Shown here: positions 54,062 through 63,850 of the stretch, piece by piece
How the letters are laid out: each line of letters opens with the position of its first letter
Numbering within the stretch: the stretch's first letter is position 1
Assembly: GCF_036226505.1 (NCBI RefSeq)
Contig: NZ_CP108484.1
Span: forward strand, 2,542,001-2,606,000
Source of the DNA: Kitasatospora sp. NBC_01246
Lineage (GTDB): Bacteria > Actinomycetota > Actinomycetes > Streptomycetales > Streptomycetaceae
Reading direction: 5' to 3'
DNA length: 64,000 nt
Position numbers and translations under genes: made by a program
The notes under the pieces: model-generated
The model's database searches: none
Told to the model about the DNA's origin: nothing
Seen by the model: the letters and a program-made list of their open reading frames with translations, nothing else

Positions 54062-54832
54062 TCAGCGGACGGGGTGCCCGGCCGCCCGCAGCGCGTCCTT
54101 GACCTCGCCGATCCGCAGGTCGCCGAAGTGGAAGACGCTGGCGGCCAGGACGGCGTCCGCGCCGGCCTCCACCGCCGGGGCGAAGTCGGCGAGCTTGCCG
54201 GCGCCGCCGGAGGCGATCACCGGGACGGCGACGGTCTTGCGGACGGCCCGGACCAGCTCCAGGTCGTAGCCGTCCTTGGTGCCGTCCGCGTCCATCGAGT
54301 TGAGCAGGATCTCGCCCGCGCCCAGCTCGGCCGCGCGGCCCGCCCACTCGACGGCGTCCAGGCCGGTGCCGCGGCGCCCGCCGTGCGTGGTGACCTCGAA
54401 GCCCGAGGCGGTCTCGGTGCCCTCGGGGCAGCGCCGGGCGTCCACCGACAGCACCAGCACCTGCCGGCCGAAGCGCTGGGCGATCTCCCGGACCAGCTCC
54501 GGGCGGGCGATGGCCGCGGTGTTGACGCCCACCTTGTCCGCCCCGGCCCGCAGCAGCCTGTCGACGTCGTCGACGGCCCGGATGCCGCCGCCGACGGTGA
54601 GCGGGATGAAGACCTGCTCGGCGGTGCGGCGGACCACGTCGTAGGTGGTCTCGCGGTCGCCGGAGGAGGCGGTGATGTCGAGGAAGGTCAGCTCGTCGGC
54701 ACCCTCGGCGTCGTAGAGCTTGGCCATCTCGACCGGGTCACCGGCGTCGCGCAGGTTCTGGAAGTTGACGCCCTTCACCACCCGGCCGGCGTCGACGTCC
54801 AGGCAGGGGATGACACGTACGGCGAGGGTCAC
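54062..54832 (-). CDS. hisF: Imidazole glycerol phosphate synthase, cyclase subunit
   Basis: 256 residues from GTG at 54832, overlapping the ridA stop by 4 bases. With HisH it forms imidazole glycerol phosphate and AICAR. Catalytic Asp residues are in [15 protein letters not shown] and [15 protein letters not shown], and phosphate loops are [11 protein letters not shown] and [12 protein letters not shown]. It is the last gene of the long his transcript in this window, ended by a hairpin. Confidence 0.96.
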   Translation of the reverse strand: MTLAVRVIPCLDVDAGRVVKGVNFQNLRDAGDPVEMAKLYDAEGADELTFLDITASSGDRETTYDVVRRTAEQVFIPLTVGGGIRAVDDVDRLLRAGADKVGVNTAAIARPELVREIAQRFGRQVLVLSVDARRCPEGTETASGFEVTTHGGRRGTGLDAVEWAGRAAELGAGEILLNSMDADGTKDGYDLELVRAVRKTVAVPVIASGGAGKLADFAPAVEAGADAVLAASVFHFGDLRIGEVKDALRAAGHPVR

Positions 54833-55260
54833 GGCTGTTTGCCTTCCAGAGTGCGTGCGAGCCCGGCGCGGTAGGCGTCGAGTTCGACCTCGACCATCAT
54901 CCGGGAGTCGATCAGGCCGTCGACCACCACCATGGTGGCCGCCGGGCGGGCGGCGTCGAAGAGCGCGCGGTGGGCGCGGCCCACCTCGTCGGCGTCGCGG
55001 GAGTGGGTGATGTACATCCGGGTACGGACCACGTCGTCCGTCGTCAGGCCGTACGCGGCCAGGGCCTTGAGGCCCACGCCGAACGCGGCGAGGGTCTGCA
55101 GGTACGGGTCGCCCTCGTGCTCGATCTTCCCGTCCACCCAGGCGGTGGAGCCGGCCACGTGCACGTGGTCTCCCGCGGCGACCGCCCGCGAGTAGCCGAA
55201 CTCGTCCTCCTTGGGGGAGAACCCGGCCACCCGACCGCGTACGACCTGACGTTCCGTCAT
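54829..55260 (-). CDS. RidA-family protein
   Basis: 143 residues; its ATGA overlaps the priA stop and its TGA overlaps the hisF start, so it is firmly inside the his operon. The RidA/YjgF fold is seen in [37 protein letters not shown] with the conserved Arg, and a C-terminal [11 protein letters not shown]. RidA deaminates reactive enamine/imine intermediates; proteins in this position may protect PLP enzymes or histidine synthesis, but its exact substrate is unknown. Confidence 0.9.
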   Translation of the reverse strand: MTERQVVRGRVAGFSPKEDEFGYSRAVAAGDHVHVAGSTAWVDGKIEHEGDPYLQTLAAFGVGLKALAAYGLTTDDVVRTRMYITHSRDADEVGRAHRALFDAARPAATMVVVDGLIDSRMMVEVELDAYRAGLARTLEGKQP

Positions 55261-55982
55261 CCTGAAACCGCCTCCAGGGCCTCTTCGAGGGTGAACTTCT
55301 GCTCGTAGAGTGCCTTGCCCACGATGGCTCCCTCGACACCCTCGCCGACGAGAGTGGCGATGGCGCGCAGGTCGTCCAGCGAGGAGACGCCGCCGGAGGC
55401 GACCACCGGCTTGTCGGTGGCGGCGCAGACGTCGCGCAGCAGCCGCAGGTTGGGGCCGGTCAGGGTGCCGTCCCGGTTGACGTCGGTGACCACGTAGCGG
55501 GCGCAGCCCTCGGCGTCCAGGCGGGCCAGCACGTCGAAGAGCTGGCCGCCGTCGCGGGTCCAGCCGCGGCCGCGCAGGGTGGTGCCGACCACGTCCAGGC
55601 CGACGGCGATCTTGTCGCCGTGCTCGGCGATGACCTTGGCGACCCACTCGGGGCTCTCCAGGGCGGCGGTGCCCAGGTTGACCCGGGTGCAGCCGGTGGC
55701 GAGGGCCGCGGCCAGCGACTCGTCGTCGCGGATGCCGCCGGACAGCTCGACCTTGATGTCCAGCGCGGCGGTCACCTCACGGAGCAGGTCGCGGTTGCTA
55801 CCGGTGCCGAACGCGGCGTCCAGGTCGACCAGGTGGAGCCACTCGGCACCGGCGTTCTGCCAGGCGAGGGCGGCGGCGAGCGGCTCGCCGAAGGAGGTCT
55901 CGGTGCCGGAGGCTCCCTTGACCAGGCGGACGGCCTGGCCGTCCCGGACGTCGACGGCGGGGAGCAGTTCGAGGCGGCTCAT
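55257..55982 (-). CDS. priA: Bifunctional HisA/TrpF isomerase PriA
   Basis: 241 residues. PriA isomerises both ProFAR (histidine) and phosphoribosylanthranilate (tryptophan). Key residues are Asp11 and Arg19 ([15 protein letters not shown]), Asp130 ([14 protein letters not shown]) and Arg143 in WTRDGG, matching the dual-specificity actinobacterial form. The absence of trpF from the trp genes here fits this role. It links the two amino-acid pathways encoded in the window. Confidence 0.95.
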   Translation of the reverse strand: MSRLELLPAVDVRDGQAVRLVKGASGTETSFGEPLAAALAWQNAGAEWLHLVDLDAAFGTGSNRDLLREVTAALDIKVELSGGIRDDESLAAALATGCTRVNLGTAALESPEWVAKVIAEHGDKIAVGLDVVGTTLRGRGWTRDGGQLFDVLARLDAEGCARYVVTDVNRDGTLTGPNLRLLRDVCAATDKPVVASGGVSSLDDLRAIATLVGEGVEGAIVGKALYEQKFTLEEALEAVSG

Positions 55983-56004
55983 GATGGTGGCAACTCTCAG
56001 ATTG

Positions 56005-56640
56005 TCAGAGGGTGTTGACCCAGTTGGTCAGGAGGGCGGCGCCGGCGTCGCCGGACTTCTCGGGGTGGAACTGGGTGGCCCAGAGCGGGCCGTTCTCGAC
56101 GGCCGCGACGAACGGCTGCCCGTGCGTGGCCCAGGTCACCAGCGGGGCGTGCAGCCGCGCGCTGTGGACCTCCAGCTCCCAGCGGCGCACCGCGTAGGAG
56201 TGCACGAAGTAGAAGCGGGTGTCGGCGTCCAGGCCGGCGAAGAGCCGGCTGCCCTCGGGGGCGTCGACGGTGTTCCAGCCCATGTGTGGGACGACCGGCG
56301 CGTCCAGCGGCTCGACGGTGCCCGGCCACTCGTCGCAGCCGGGCGTCTCCACGCCGTGCTCGACCCCCTTCTCGAAGAGGATCTGCATGCCGACGCAGAT
56401 GCCCAGCACCGGGCGGCCGCCGGCGAGGCGGCGGCCGATGATCTGCTCGCCGCGGACGGCCTTCAGCCCGCGCATGCAGGCCTCGAAGGCCCCGACGCCG
56501 GGGACGAGCAGGCCGTCCGCGTCCATCGCGGCCTGGAAGTCCGACGTGACGGTGACGGTCGCGCCGGTGCGCTCGACGGCGCGCTGGGCCGAGCGGAGGT
56601 TGCCCGACCCGTAGTCGAGTACGACGACGTTCTTGCCCAT
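56005..56640 (-). CDS. hisH: Imidazole glycerol phosphate synthase, glutaminase subunit
   Basis: 211 residues. Class I amidotransferase with nucleophile Cys82 ([10 protein letters not shown]), oxyanion strand [10 protein letters not shown], and the His192-Pro-Glu194 pair in [11 protein letters not shown]. It supplies ammonia to HisF. There is a 22-base gap to priA. Confidence 0.96.
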   Translation of the reverse strand: MGKNVVVLDYGSGNLRSAQRAVERTGATVTVTSDFQAAMDADGLLVPGVGAFEACMRGLKAVRGEQIIGRRLAGGRPVLGICVGMQILFEKGVEHGVETPGCDEWPGTVEPLDAPVVPHMGWNTVDAPEGSRLFAGLDADTRFYFVHSYAVRRWELEVHSARLHAPLVTWATHGQPFVAAVENGPLWATQFHPEKSGDAGAALLTNWVNTL

Positions 56641-56719
56641 GTTCAGGTGTCCAAGTCTCTCGGCTGTTCCGAAGCGGCTCTGTGCGGCGCCGTCCCGCGG
56701 GGCGGCGCCGGGCGCGGGT

Positions 56720-56872
56720 CTACAGCCGCATGAGGCCGGAGGCCAGGCAGAGCACCGAGCCTATGGCGAGCACGGCGATGACGCCCTTCGGGATCTTCTG
56801 CTTCCAGAACGAGATGACGCCGCCGGCCAGGAACAGGCCGACGAAGAGGAGGACGATCGCGGACTTGCTCAC
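56720..56872 (-). CDS. Small two-segment membrane protein in the his operon
   Basis: 50 residues from GTG at 56872, whose GTGA overlaps the hisB stop. Two hydrophobic stretches ([20 protein letters not shown] and [19 protein letters not shown]) flank the basic turn KQKIPK. The stop-start coupling and clean topology support a real gene. I know no function. Confidence 0.75.
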   Translation of the reverse strand: MSKSAIVLLFVGLFLAGGVISFWKQKIPKGVIAVLAIGSVLCLASGLMRL

Positions 56873-57462
56873 AGCGCACCCTTGGTCGAGGGGAGGATGC
56901 CGACCGCGCGCGGGTCGCGCTCGGAGGCGTAGCGCAGGGCCCGGGCCAGCGCCTTGAACTGGCACTCCACGATGTGGTGCGCGTTGCGCCCGTACGGCAC
57001 GTGGACGTGCAGGGCGACCTGCGCCTGGGCCACGAAGGACTCCAGGATGTGCCGGGTCATGGTGGTGTCGTAGCTGCCGATCATCGGCGCCATCGACTCC
57101 GGCTCGGTGTGCACCAGGTAGGGGCGGCCGGAGAGGTCCACCGTGACCTGGGCGAGCGACTCGTCCAGCGGCACCGTGCAGTTGCCGAACCGGTAGATGC
57201 CGACCTTGTCGCCGAGCGCCTGCTTGAAGGCGGCGCCCAGCGCGAGGGCGGTGTCCTCGATGGTGTGGTGGGTGTCGATGTGCAGGTCGCCGTCGGTCTT
57301 CACGGTGAGGTCGAAGAGGCCGTGGCGGCCGAGCTGGTCGAGCATGTGGTCGTAGAACCCGACGCCCGTGGAGATCTCGGTCCGGCCGGTGCCGTCGAGA
57401 TCGATCTCGACCAGGACCGAGGTCTCCTTGGTGGTGCGTTCAACGCGTCCGATGCGGGACAT
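56869..57462 (-). CDS. hisB: Imidazoleglycerol-phosphate dehydratase
   Basis: 197 residues from ATG at 57462; monofunctional, without the phosphatase domain of the E. coli enzyme. Mn-binding His motifs GFYDHMLDQLGRHGLFDL, DTHHTIEDTAL, and HVPYGRNAHHIVECQFKA are complete. It dehydrates imidazole glycerol phosphate. It sits 5 bases after hisC. Confidence 0.96.
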   Translation of the reverse strand: MSRIGRVERTTKETSVLVEIDLDGTGRTEISTGVGFYDHMLDQLGRHGLFDLTVKTDGDLHIDTHHTIEDTALALGAAFKQALGDKVGIYRFGNCTVPLDESLAQVTVDLSGRPYLVHTEPESMAPMIGSYDTTMTRHILESFVAQAQVALHVHVPYGRNAHHIVECQFKALARALRYASERDPRAVGILPSTKGAL

Positions 57463-57467
57463 GCGGG

Positions 57468-58616
57468 TTACAGCTCCTGACTGGCCGCGCGCGCGGAGCG
57501 CGCCGCTGCGGGGGTGGGGGCGGGCGACGGGAGGGCGGAGCGGACGGCGTCCAGGAAGGCGTCGTTCTCGGCCGGGGTGCCGGCGGTGACGCGCAGCCAC
57601 CCGGGCACGCCGTTGTCCCGGACCAGGACGCCCCGGTCGAGGATCGCCTGCCAGACGGCGTGGGTGTCCGCGAAGCGGCCGAACTGGACGAAGTTGGCGT
57701 CCGACTCGGTCACCTCCAGGCCCAGCCCGCGCAGCGCGTCGACCAGCCGGTCCCGCTCGGCCTTGAGCCGGCCCACGTACCCGAGCAGGGTGTCGGTGTG
57801 CTCCAGGCAGGCCAGCGCGGTGGCCTGGGTGACGGCCGACAGGTGGTACGGCAGCCGGACCAGCTGCACCGCGTCCACCACGGCCGCGTCGGCGGCCAGG
57901 TAGCCCAGCCGCAGGCCCGCCGCGCCGAAGGCCTTGGACATGGTGCGGGTGACCACCAGGTTGGGGCGGCCCTCCAGCAGCGGCAGCAGCGAGGCGCGGT
58001 GCGAGAACTCGACGTACGCCTCGTCCACGACCACCAGGCTGGGCCGGGCGGCCTGCGCGGCGTCGTAGAGCCGCAGCACCACGTCGGCGGCGACGGCGGT
58101 GCCGGTCGGGTTGTTCGGCGAGCAGACGAAGACGACGTTCGGCCGGTGCTCGGCGATCGCCGCGACGGCGGCGTCCACGTCGATGGTGAAGTCCGCGTTG
58201 CGCGGCCCGGAGAGCCAGCCGGTGCCGGTGCCCCGGGAGATCAGCGCGTGCATCGAGTAGGAGGGCTCGAAGCCCAGCGCCGTGCGGCCGGGGCCGCCGA
58301 AGGTCTGGAGCAGCTGCTGCAGGATCTCGTTGGAGCCGTTGGCGGCCCAGACCTGCTCGCGGGTGCGCGCGAAACCGGTCGTCGTGGTCAGGTAGGCGGC
58401 CAGGCCCTCGCGCAGCTCGACCGCGTCCCGGTCGGGGTAGCGGTTGAGGCCGCGGGCGGCCTCGGCCACCCGCTCGGCGATCCGGGCCACCAGCTCCGCG
58501 GGCAGCGGGTACGGGTTCTCGTTGGTGTTCAGCTGGACGGGGACGTCCAACTGCGGTGCGCCGTACGGGGACTGTCCGCGCAGTTCGTCGCGGATGGGGA
58601 GGTCGTCGATCTTCAC
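57468..58616 (-). CDS. hisC: Histidinol-phosphate aminotransferase
   Basis: 382 residues from GTG at 58616, overlapping the hisD stop by 4 bases. Fold-type I PLP enzyme with [34 protein letters not shown], the PLP Lys in [18 protein letters not shown], and the substrate Arg in GWLRVTAG. It converts imidazole acetol phosphate to histidinol phosphate. A Pro/Ala tail ([16 protein letters not shown]) extends past the fold. Confidence 0.96.
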   Translation of the reverse strand: MKIDDLPIRDELRGQSPYGAPQLDVPVQLNTNENPYPLPAELVARIAERVAEAARGLNRYPDRDAVELREGLAAYLTTTTGFARTREQVWAANGSNEILQQLLQTFGGPGRTALGFEPSYSMHALISRGTGTGWLSGPRNADFTIDVDAAVAAIAEHRPNVVFVCSPNNPTGTAVAADVVLRLYDAAQAARPSLVVVDEAYVEFSHRASLLPLLEGRPNLVVTRTMSKAFGAAGLRLGYLAADAAVVDAVQLVRLPYHLSAVTQATALACLEHTDTLLGYVGRLKAERDRLVDALRGLGLEVTESDANFVQFGRFADTHAVWQAILDRGVLVRDNGVPGWLRVTAGTPAENDAFLDAVRSALPSPAPTPAAARSARAASQEL

Positions 58617-59947
58617 GAGCGGGGAACCGTCCAGTCGCTGTGCCAGTTCTGTTCGTCTCCCACGAAACGTGCCTTGACGGCGTCGCCGTGACCGGGGAGG
58701 TCCTCGGCGTCCGCGAGGTTGACGACGTGCGCGGCGATGCCGGCCAGCGCCTCCCGGTCGTACTCGACGACCTGGACGCCGCGCAGGAAGGTCTGCACGG
58801 AGAGTCCGGAGGAGTGGCAGGCGCAGCCGCCGGTCGGCAGCACGTGGTTGGAACCGGCCGCGTAGTCGCCCAGCGAGACCGGGGTGTAGCGGCCGATGAA
58901 GATCGCGCCGGCGTTGCGGACCCGGTCGGCGACCGCGTGGGCGTCCCGGGTCTGGATCTCCAGGTGCTCGGCGGCGTACGCGTTCACCACCGCCAGGCCC
59001 TGCGTCAGGTCGTCGACCAGGATGACGCCGGACTGCCGGCCGCCCAGCGCCTCGGCCACCCGCGCGCTGTGCTTCGTCCGGGCGACCTGCGTCTTCAGCT
59101 CGGCCTCGACCGCCTCGGCCAGCTCGGGCGAGTCGGTGACCAGCACCGAGCCGGAGGTCGGGCCGTGCTCGGCCTGGCTGATCAGGTCGGCCGCGACCTC
59201 CGCCGGGTCGGCGCTGTCGTCGGCGAGGACGGCGATCTCGGTCGGACCGGCCTCGGAGTCGATGCCGATCCGGCCCGCGAAGTACCGCTTGGCCGCCGCC
59301 ACGTAGATGTTGCCCGGACCGGTGACCATGTTGACCGGCTCGCACTCCTCGGTGCCGAGCGCGAACATGGCGACCGCCTGGGCGCCGCCGACCGCGTACA
59401 CCTCGGTGACGCCGAGCAGCGCGCAGGCCGCCAGGATCGTCGGGTGCACCCGGCCGCCGAAGGCCTTCTGTGGCGGCGAGGTCACCGCGATGCCGGTCAC
59501 CCCGGCCTCCTGCGCGGGCACCACGTTCATCACGACGGAGGACGGGTAGACGGCGAGGCCGCCCGGCACGTACAGGCCGACCCGGTCCACCGGCACCCAG
59601 CGCTGGGTGACCGTGCCACCCGGCACGACCTGGGTGGTGTGCCCGGTGCGGCGCTGGTCGGCGTGGACGAGGCGGGCGCGGCGGATCGACTCCTCCAGCG
59701 CGGCGCGGACCCTCGGGTCCAGCGTCTCCAGGGCCTCGGCGAGCTGCTCGGCGGGCACCCGGGTGGACTCCAGCCGCACGCCGTCGAAACGCTCGGTGAT
59801 GTCGATCAGCGCCGCGACCCCGCGATGATGCACGTCCTCGGCGATCGGGCGCACCGTCTCCAGGGCGGCCGCGACGTCGAAGTCGGCACGGGGCAGCAGG
59901 TCGCGCGGGTCGTCGAGGGATCCGCGCAGGTCGATTCGAGAGATCAC
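58613..59947 (-). CDS. hisD: Histidinol dehydrogenase
   Basis: 444 residues from GTG at 59947 (MISRIDLRG). It performs the last two oxidations to histidine. Zinc and catalytic motifs are intact: [69 protein letters not shown] and [17 protein letters not shown]. It is the first gene of the hisDCB-x-H-priA-ridA-hisF transcript; the promoter should lie in the 91-bp gap before the divergent gene at 60039. Confidence 0.97.
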   Translation of the reverse strand: MISRIDLRGSLDDPRDLLPRADFDVAAALETVRPIAEDVHHRGVAALIDITERFDGVRLESTRVPAEQLAEALETLDPRVRAALEESIRRARLVHADQRRTGHTTQVVPGGTVTQRWVPVDRVGLYVPGGLAVYPSSVVMNVVPAQEAGVTGIAVTSPPQKAFGGRVHPTILAACALLGVTEVYAVGGAQAVAMFALGTEECEPVNMVTGPGNIYVAAAKRYFAGRIGIDSEAGPTEIAVLADDSADPAEVAADLISQAEHGPTSGSVLVTDSPELAEAVEAELKTQVARTKHSARVAEALGGRQSGVILVDDLTQGLAVVNAYAAEHLEIQTRDAHAVADRVRNAGAIFIGRYTPVSLGDYAAGSNHVLPTGGCACHSSGLSVQTFLRGVQVVEYDREALAGIAAHVVNLADAEDLPGHGDAVKARFVGDEQNWHSDWTVPRS

Positions 59948-60038
59948 GCCACCCAGTGTAAGGAGTGGCCGGAACCGGCGGCCCCGCATTTCAGTCCGTG
60001 ATACGAAAGGCGAGACGACCGGGGGAGACGGGGGAACG

Positions 60039-61655
60039 ATGGCGGAGCGTGCGCCGGACGGCTGGACGCGGACCGAGCAGGGGCTCTGGGAGGCGTTCCG
60101 CCAGGGCGAGGTGTACGACCTGCGGGCCCGCGGCGCCGAACCGGCGAACGGCGCCGGCGGCCGGACCGGCACCCCACTGGACGACCCCTTCGGCGACGCG
60201 CCCTGGGGCCCCGGGCGCACCGTCCGCGCCGAGGTCCTGGCCCACCTGCTGCTGGACGGCCCGCCGGCCGCCCCCGGCCGGGTCGCCTCGCTCAAGCTGA
60301 CCGGCGCCCGGGTCACCGGCCCGCTGGTGCTGGCCGGCGGCACCATCGGCCACTACGTCGAGGTGCACGACTGCCGCTTCGAGCGGAAGGTCCTGGTGTC
60401 CGAGGCCGACGCCGGCACCCTGCGCTTCGTCAGCTGCGCGATCCCCCGGCTGGAGGCCTCCCGCCTGACCACCTCCGGCGACCTGCACCTGGCCCGCTGC
60501 CGAATACCGGGCGGCGTCCGGCTCACCGACTCCCGGATCGGCACCGACCTGCTGCTCAACCAGGCCGTCCTCGGCGGCGACCGGTTCGGCCGGGCGCTGT
60601 CCGCCGACGGCCTGGCCGTCAGCCAGGACTTCGAGGCGGACCGGCTGGAGTCGCGCGGCGAGGTCAGCCTGCGCTCCGCCCGGATCGGCGGCCGGCTCTC
60701 GCTGCGCGGCGCCCAGCTGTACGCCGTCCCGGAGAACCCGAACGCCCTCAACGCCGTCCGGCTCACCGTCGGCCACACCCTGTACCTCAGCGGCTCGGCG
60801 GACGGCGGCTGGTCCTCCTCCGGCTCGTACTACGGCTCCGGCTACGGCCAGGTCGTCACGGCCGGCGTGGCCGGCACGCCGTTCCGCGCGCACGGCGCCG
60901 TCCGGCTCTCGGACAGCCGCTTCGACAACGCCTGCCTGATCTCCGACGCCGAGTTCCACCTGGGCACGGACGACGAGCTGGCGCTGCGCCGGATCCAGAC
61001 CCCCGAGCTGCGCTTCACCTGCCGCACCCCGCCCACCGGCAAGGTCTCGCTCTCGCGCGCCCGGGTGGGCAACCTGGTCGACGCCCCGGACTCCTGGCCG
61101 CACGGCAGGCACCTCGGCCTCACCGGCTTCACCTACGAGTGCCTGCGCCCGGCCGCGCCCTTCACCGTCCCGCAGCGGATCGCCTGGCTGGAGGGCTCCT
61201 CGGTGGAGTTCCAGCCCGAGTCCTACGAGCAGCTGGCCGCCGCCCTGCGCCGCGACGGCGCCGACGACGACGCCCGTGAGGTGCTGTACGCCAAGCAGCG
61301 CCGCCGCCGGCAGACCCTGCCGCTGCCGGCCCGGCTCTGGGGCCGGGTCCAGGACGTCACCGTCGGCTACGGCTTCCGCCCCGGCCGGGCCGCGCTCTGG
61401 CTGCTGCTCGCCTGGGCGCTCGGCAGCGGCTACTTCGCGGCCCACCGGCTCCAGCCGCTCAAGGCCGACGAGAGCCCGCACTGGAACCCGGTGCTCTACG
61501 CGCTCGGCCAGCTGCTGCCGGTCGTCGACCTCGGTCAGCAGGGCTGGAACCCCGGCGGGTTCAGCCAGTGGGTGGCCTCCGGGCTGGTGATCGTCGGCTG
61601 GATCCTCGCCACCACGGTCGCCGCGGGCGCGACCCGGATGCTCCAGCGCGGATAA
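60039..61655 (+). CDS. Beta-helix-repeat protein with C-terminal membrane segments
   Basis: 538 residues. Residues 75-370 carry short repeats of pentapeptide/bactofilin-like rhythm ([57 protein letters not shown]) that should wind into a right-handed beta helix. A Gly/Ser/Tyr-rich insert ([12 protein letters not shown]) interrupts it. After an Arg-rich stretch ([12 protein letters not shown]) there are two membrane segments ([34 protein letters not shown]) separated by a Trp/Pro loop. Such proteins are often labelled oxidoreductase without evidence; I see no cofactor site. Function unknown. Confidence 0.85.
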   Translation: MAERAPDGWTRTEQGLWEAFRQGEVYDLRARGAEPANGAGGRTGTPLDDPFGDAPWGPGRTVRAEVLAHLLLDGPPAAPGRVASLKLTGARVTGPLVLAGGTIGHYVEVHDCRFERKVLVSEADAGTLRFVSCAIPRLEASRLTTSGDLHLARCRIPGGVRLTDSRIGTDLLLNQAVLGGDRFGRALSADGLAVSQDFEADRLESRGEVSLRSARIGGRLSLRGAQLYAVPENPNALNAVRLTVGHTLYLSGSADGGWSSSGSYYGSGYGQVVTAGVAGTPFRAHGAVRLSDSRFDNACLISDAEFHLGTDDELALRRIQTPELRFTCRTPPTGKVSLSRARVGNLVDAPDSWPHGRHLGLTGFTYECLRPAAPFTVPQRIAWLEGSSVEFQPESYEQLAAALRRDGADDDAREVLYAKQRRRRQTLPLPARLWGRVQDVTVGYGFRPGRAALWLLLAWALGSGYFAAHRLQPLKADESPHWNPVLYALGQLLPVVDLGQQGWNPGGFSQWVASGLVIVGWILATTVAAGATRMLQRG

Positions 61656-61697
61656 CCCGGGCGCGAGGCGGCCGTCCGGGGAACTACGCTGTCGGCC

Positions 61698-62426
61698 GTG
61701 ACAGAACGGCTGCCGCTCTTCCCGCTGAACACCGTGCTCTACCCGGGCCTGGTGATGCCCCTGAACATCTTCGAGGAGCGTTACCGCCGTCTGGTCGCCG
61801 ACCTGCTCGCCCTCCCCGAGGACCAGCCGCGGCGGTTCGGCGTGCTCGCCATCAAGGACGGCCGCGAGGTCGCGCCGGTCCGGCCCGAGGAGGGCCCGGC
61901 CGGTCCGCTGGACGGCCTGGGCACCGTCACCGGGGACCCTCTGGAGGCGCTGTACCACGTCGGCTGCGTGGCCGACGTCGCCTCGGCCCAGGAGCAGCCG
62001 GACGGCAGGTACGAGCTGCTGGTCACCGGCACCACCCGGTTCCGGCTGCGCTCGGTGGACACCGGCGGCGCGTACCTGAACGGCGAGATCGAGACGCTCG
62101 AGGAGCTGCCCGGCGAGGGCGCCGGGGCACTGGCCTCCGGCGTCGAGCGGGCGTTCCGGGCGTACCAGAAGCGGCTGGCCGGCGCCCGCGAGGCGAGCAC
62201 GGTCGGCCGCCAGGAGCTGCCGGACGACCCGCAGGTGCTCTCCTACCTGGTGGCCGCGGCCTCGGTGTTCGGGACGCCGGTCAAGCAGGAGCTGCTGGCC
62301 TGCCCCGACACCGCCCGGCGGCTGACCTCCGAGCTGGAGCTGCTGCGCCGCGAGACGGCGGTGCTCAGCTGGCTGCCGTCGCTGCCCGCGGTCGATCTGA
62401 CCCGGCAGTCGTTCAGTCCCAACTGA
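61698..62426 (+). CDS. Lon-substrate-binding (LON) domain protein
   Basis: 242 residues from GTG at 61698. It starts with LPLFPLNTVLYPGLVMPLNIFEERYR, the N-terminal domain of Lon protease, followed by RRFGVLAIKDGREV and ELLVTGTTRFRL. The ATPase and protease domains of Lon are absent, so it is a free-standing LON domain protein. A role in substrate recruitment is possible but unproven. A YbaK deacylase gene follows 32 bases later. Confidence 0.92.
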   Translation: MTERLPLFPLNTVLYPGLVMPLNIFEERYRRLVADLLALPEDQPRRFGVLAIKDGREVAPVRPEEGPAGPLDGLGTVTGDPLEALYHVGCVADVASAQEQPDGRYELLVTGTTRFRLRSVDTGGAYLNGEIETLEELPGEGAGALASGVERAFRAYQKRLAGAREASTVGRQELPDDPQVLSYLVAAASVFGTPVKQELLACPDTARRLTSELELLRRETAVLSWLPSLPAVDLTRQSFSPN

Positions 62427-62458
62427 CCACGCCCACTCACGCGTTCGAAGAGGTCCCG

Positions 62459-62953
62459 ATGGCCAGGAAGCCGAAGAAGGCCGGCGGGGGAACGCCCGCC
62501 ACCGTCGCCCTGGAGAACGCCGCGGTGGCGTTCACCGTGCACTCCTACCCGCACGATCCGGCCGCCGCCTCCTACGGCGGCGAGGCCGCCGAGGTGCTCG
62601 GCGTGCCGCCCGAGCGGGTCTTCAAGACCCTGGTCGCCGATGTCGACGGGGTGCTCACGGTGGGCGTCGTCCCGGTCGCGGGCCGGCTGGACCTCAAGGC
62701 GCTCGCCACCGCCGTCGGCGGCAAGCGGGCCGCGATGGCGGACCCGGCGGCCGCCGAGCGCAGCAGCGGCTACGTCCTCGGCGGGATCTCCCCGCTCGGT
62801 CAGCGCCGCCCGCTGCGCACCGTGGTGGACGACAGCGCGCTCGCCCACGCCACGGTGTACGTCTCGGCCGGCCGGCGCGGGCTGGAGGTCGAGCTGGCCC
62901 CGGCCGACCTGGTCGGCGTCACCGGCGCGCTGACCGCCCCGATCGGCCGCTGA
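62459..62953 (+). CDS. ybaK: YbaK/EbsC-type Cys-tRNA(Pro) deacylase
   Basis: 164 residues; ATG preceded by GAGG. The YbaK fold is seen in VFKTLVADVDGVLTVGVVPVAGRLDLKALA, then GYVLGGISPLGQRRPLRTVVDD with the conserved GGISP loop. It hydrolyses mischarged Cys-tRNA(Pro). The N-terminus is basic (ARKPKKAGGG). Ended by a 15-bp hairpin. Confidence 0.93.
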   Translation: MARKPKKAGGGTPATVALENAAVAFTVHSYPHDPAAASYGGEAAEVLGVPPERVFKTLVADVDGVLTVGVVPVAGRLDLKALATAVGGKRAAMADPAAAERSSGYVLGGISPLGQRRPLRTVVDDSALAHATVYVSAGRRGLEVELAPADLVGVTGALTAPIGR

Positions 62954-62960
62954 CCGCCGG

Positions 62961-63006
62961 GGCGCACCGGGCGGGTCCGGCGAAGGCCGCCCCCGCCCGG
63001 TGCGCC
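62961..63006. terminator. Bidirectional hairpin after ybaK
   Basis: Perfect 15-bp stem (62961-62975 with 62992-63006), 16-base loop, between convergent genes. Confidence 0.8.
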
Positions 63007-63007
63007 G

Positions 63008-63850
63008 TCACGGCGTGCGGCCCTGCGGCGGCCGGCCCTGCGGCGGCTGGTCCTGCGGCGTGCGGTCGCCCGGGTGCTCCCCCGCCGGGCCCGGGTGGAA
63101 CGGCCCGCCGGGCAGCGGACCGGCCGCGCCGGGCGGCCCGGCCACCGGCCGCTGCGGGTCGTACGGGCCCGCCCAGTACGGCGGCGGGTCCTCCTCGCGC
63201 TTGCCGAAGGCGGCCGAGAGCGCCAGCAGCACCACCATCGCGGCCATCGGCCAGGCCAGCAGCGCGCCGTAGGCACCGAGGTCGATGTCCGCGTCGAAGT
63301 GGCCGCCGTTGCCGACCCGCCGTGCCTCGGCGACGAGGTCGCTCGCCGGGCCGAGCCGCCGGCCCAGGCCCCAGGCGCCCACCGAGGCCAGCAGGCCGCC
63401 GACCGCGAGGCCGGTCGCCACCGCGATCCCGCCGCCGCGCCGCCGGGTGAACAGGAAGGCGCCGAGCGCGGTCACGATGCCCATGCCCAGCCCGATCAGC
63501 ACGAAGACGCTGTCCGCCCCGGCCCGCTGCTCGCCCTCCGGGTCGCCGTAGAGGATCTTGTTGCCGTCGACCACCAGCGGCACCTTCGGCGCCAGCCAGG
63601 CCCAGAGCACCGCCATCAGCAGACCCAGCGCCAGACAGGCCAGCACCGTGACCGCACCGACCTTCAGCTCGGGCAGCAGCCGCTCCAGCGGCGCCCGCCG
63701 GTCCGCGGCCCGCAGGACGGCCTGGTCCACGGGCGGCGGCGCGTACGGGTCCCGGCCGGCGGCCGGACCAGGGGCGGTGGCGTCCGCGTCGGTGCCCGCG
63801 GCGGCACGCAGGGGGTCCGGAGGTGTGTTCGGTACGGTCACGGGCCCCAT
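63008..63850 (-). CDS. Membrane protein of unknown function (DUF2567-like)
   Basis: 280 residues from ATG at 63850; a GTG at 63841 with GGGG before it is an alternative. A Pro/Ala-rich cytoplasmic start precedes four membrane segments: VTVLACLALGLLMAVLWAWL, FVLIGLGMGIVTALGAFLF, IAVATGLAVGGLLASVGAWGL and LLAWPMAAMVVLLALSAAF. The WAWLAP plus external loop (VDGNKILYGDPEGEQ) recalls DUF2567 of mycobacteria, which is tentative. The C-terminus is a Pro/Gly/Gln repeat tail (QDQPPQGRPPQGRTP). Nothing is seen between 63851 and the window end. Confidence 0.75.
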   Translation of the reverse strand: MGPVTVPNTPPDPLRAAAGTDADATAPGPAAGRDPYAPPPVDQAVLRAADRRAPLERLLPELKVGAVTVLACLALGLLMAVLWAWLAPKVPLVVDGNKILYGDPEGEQRAGADSVFVLIGLGMGIVTALGAFLFTRRRGGGIAVATGLAVGGLLASVGAWGLGRRLGPASDLVAEARRVGNGGHFDADIDLGAYGALLAWPMAAMVVLLALSAAFGKREEDPPPYWAGPYDPQRPVAGPPGAAGPLPGGPFHPGPAGEHPGDRTPQDQPPQGRPPQGRTP

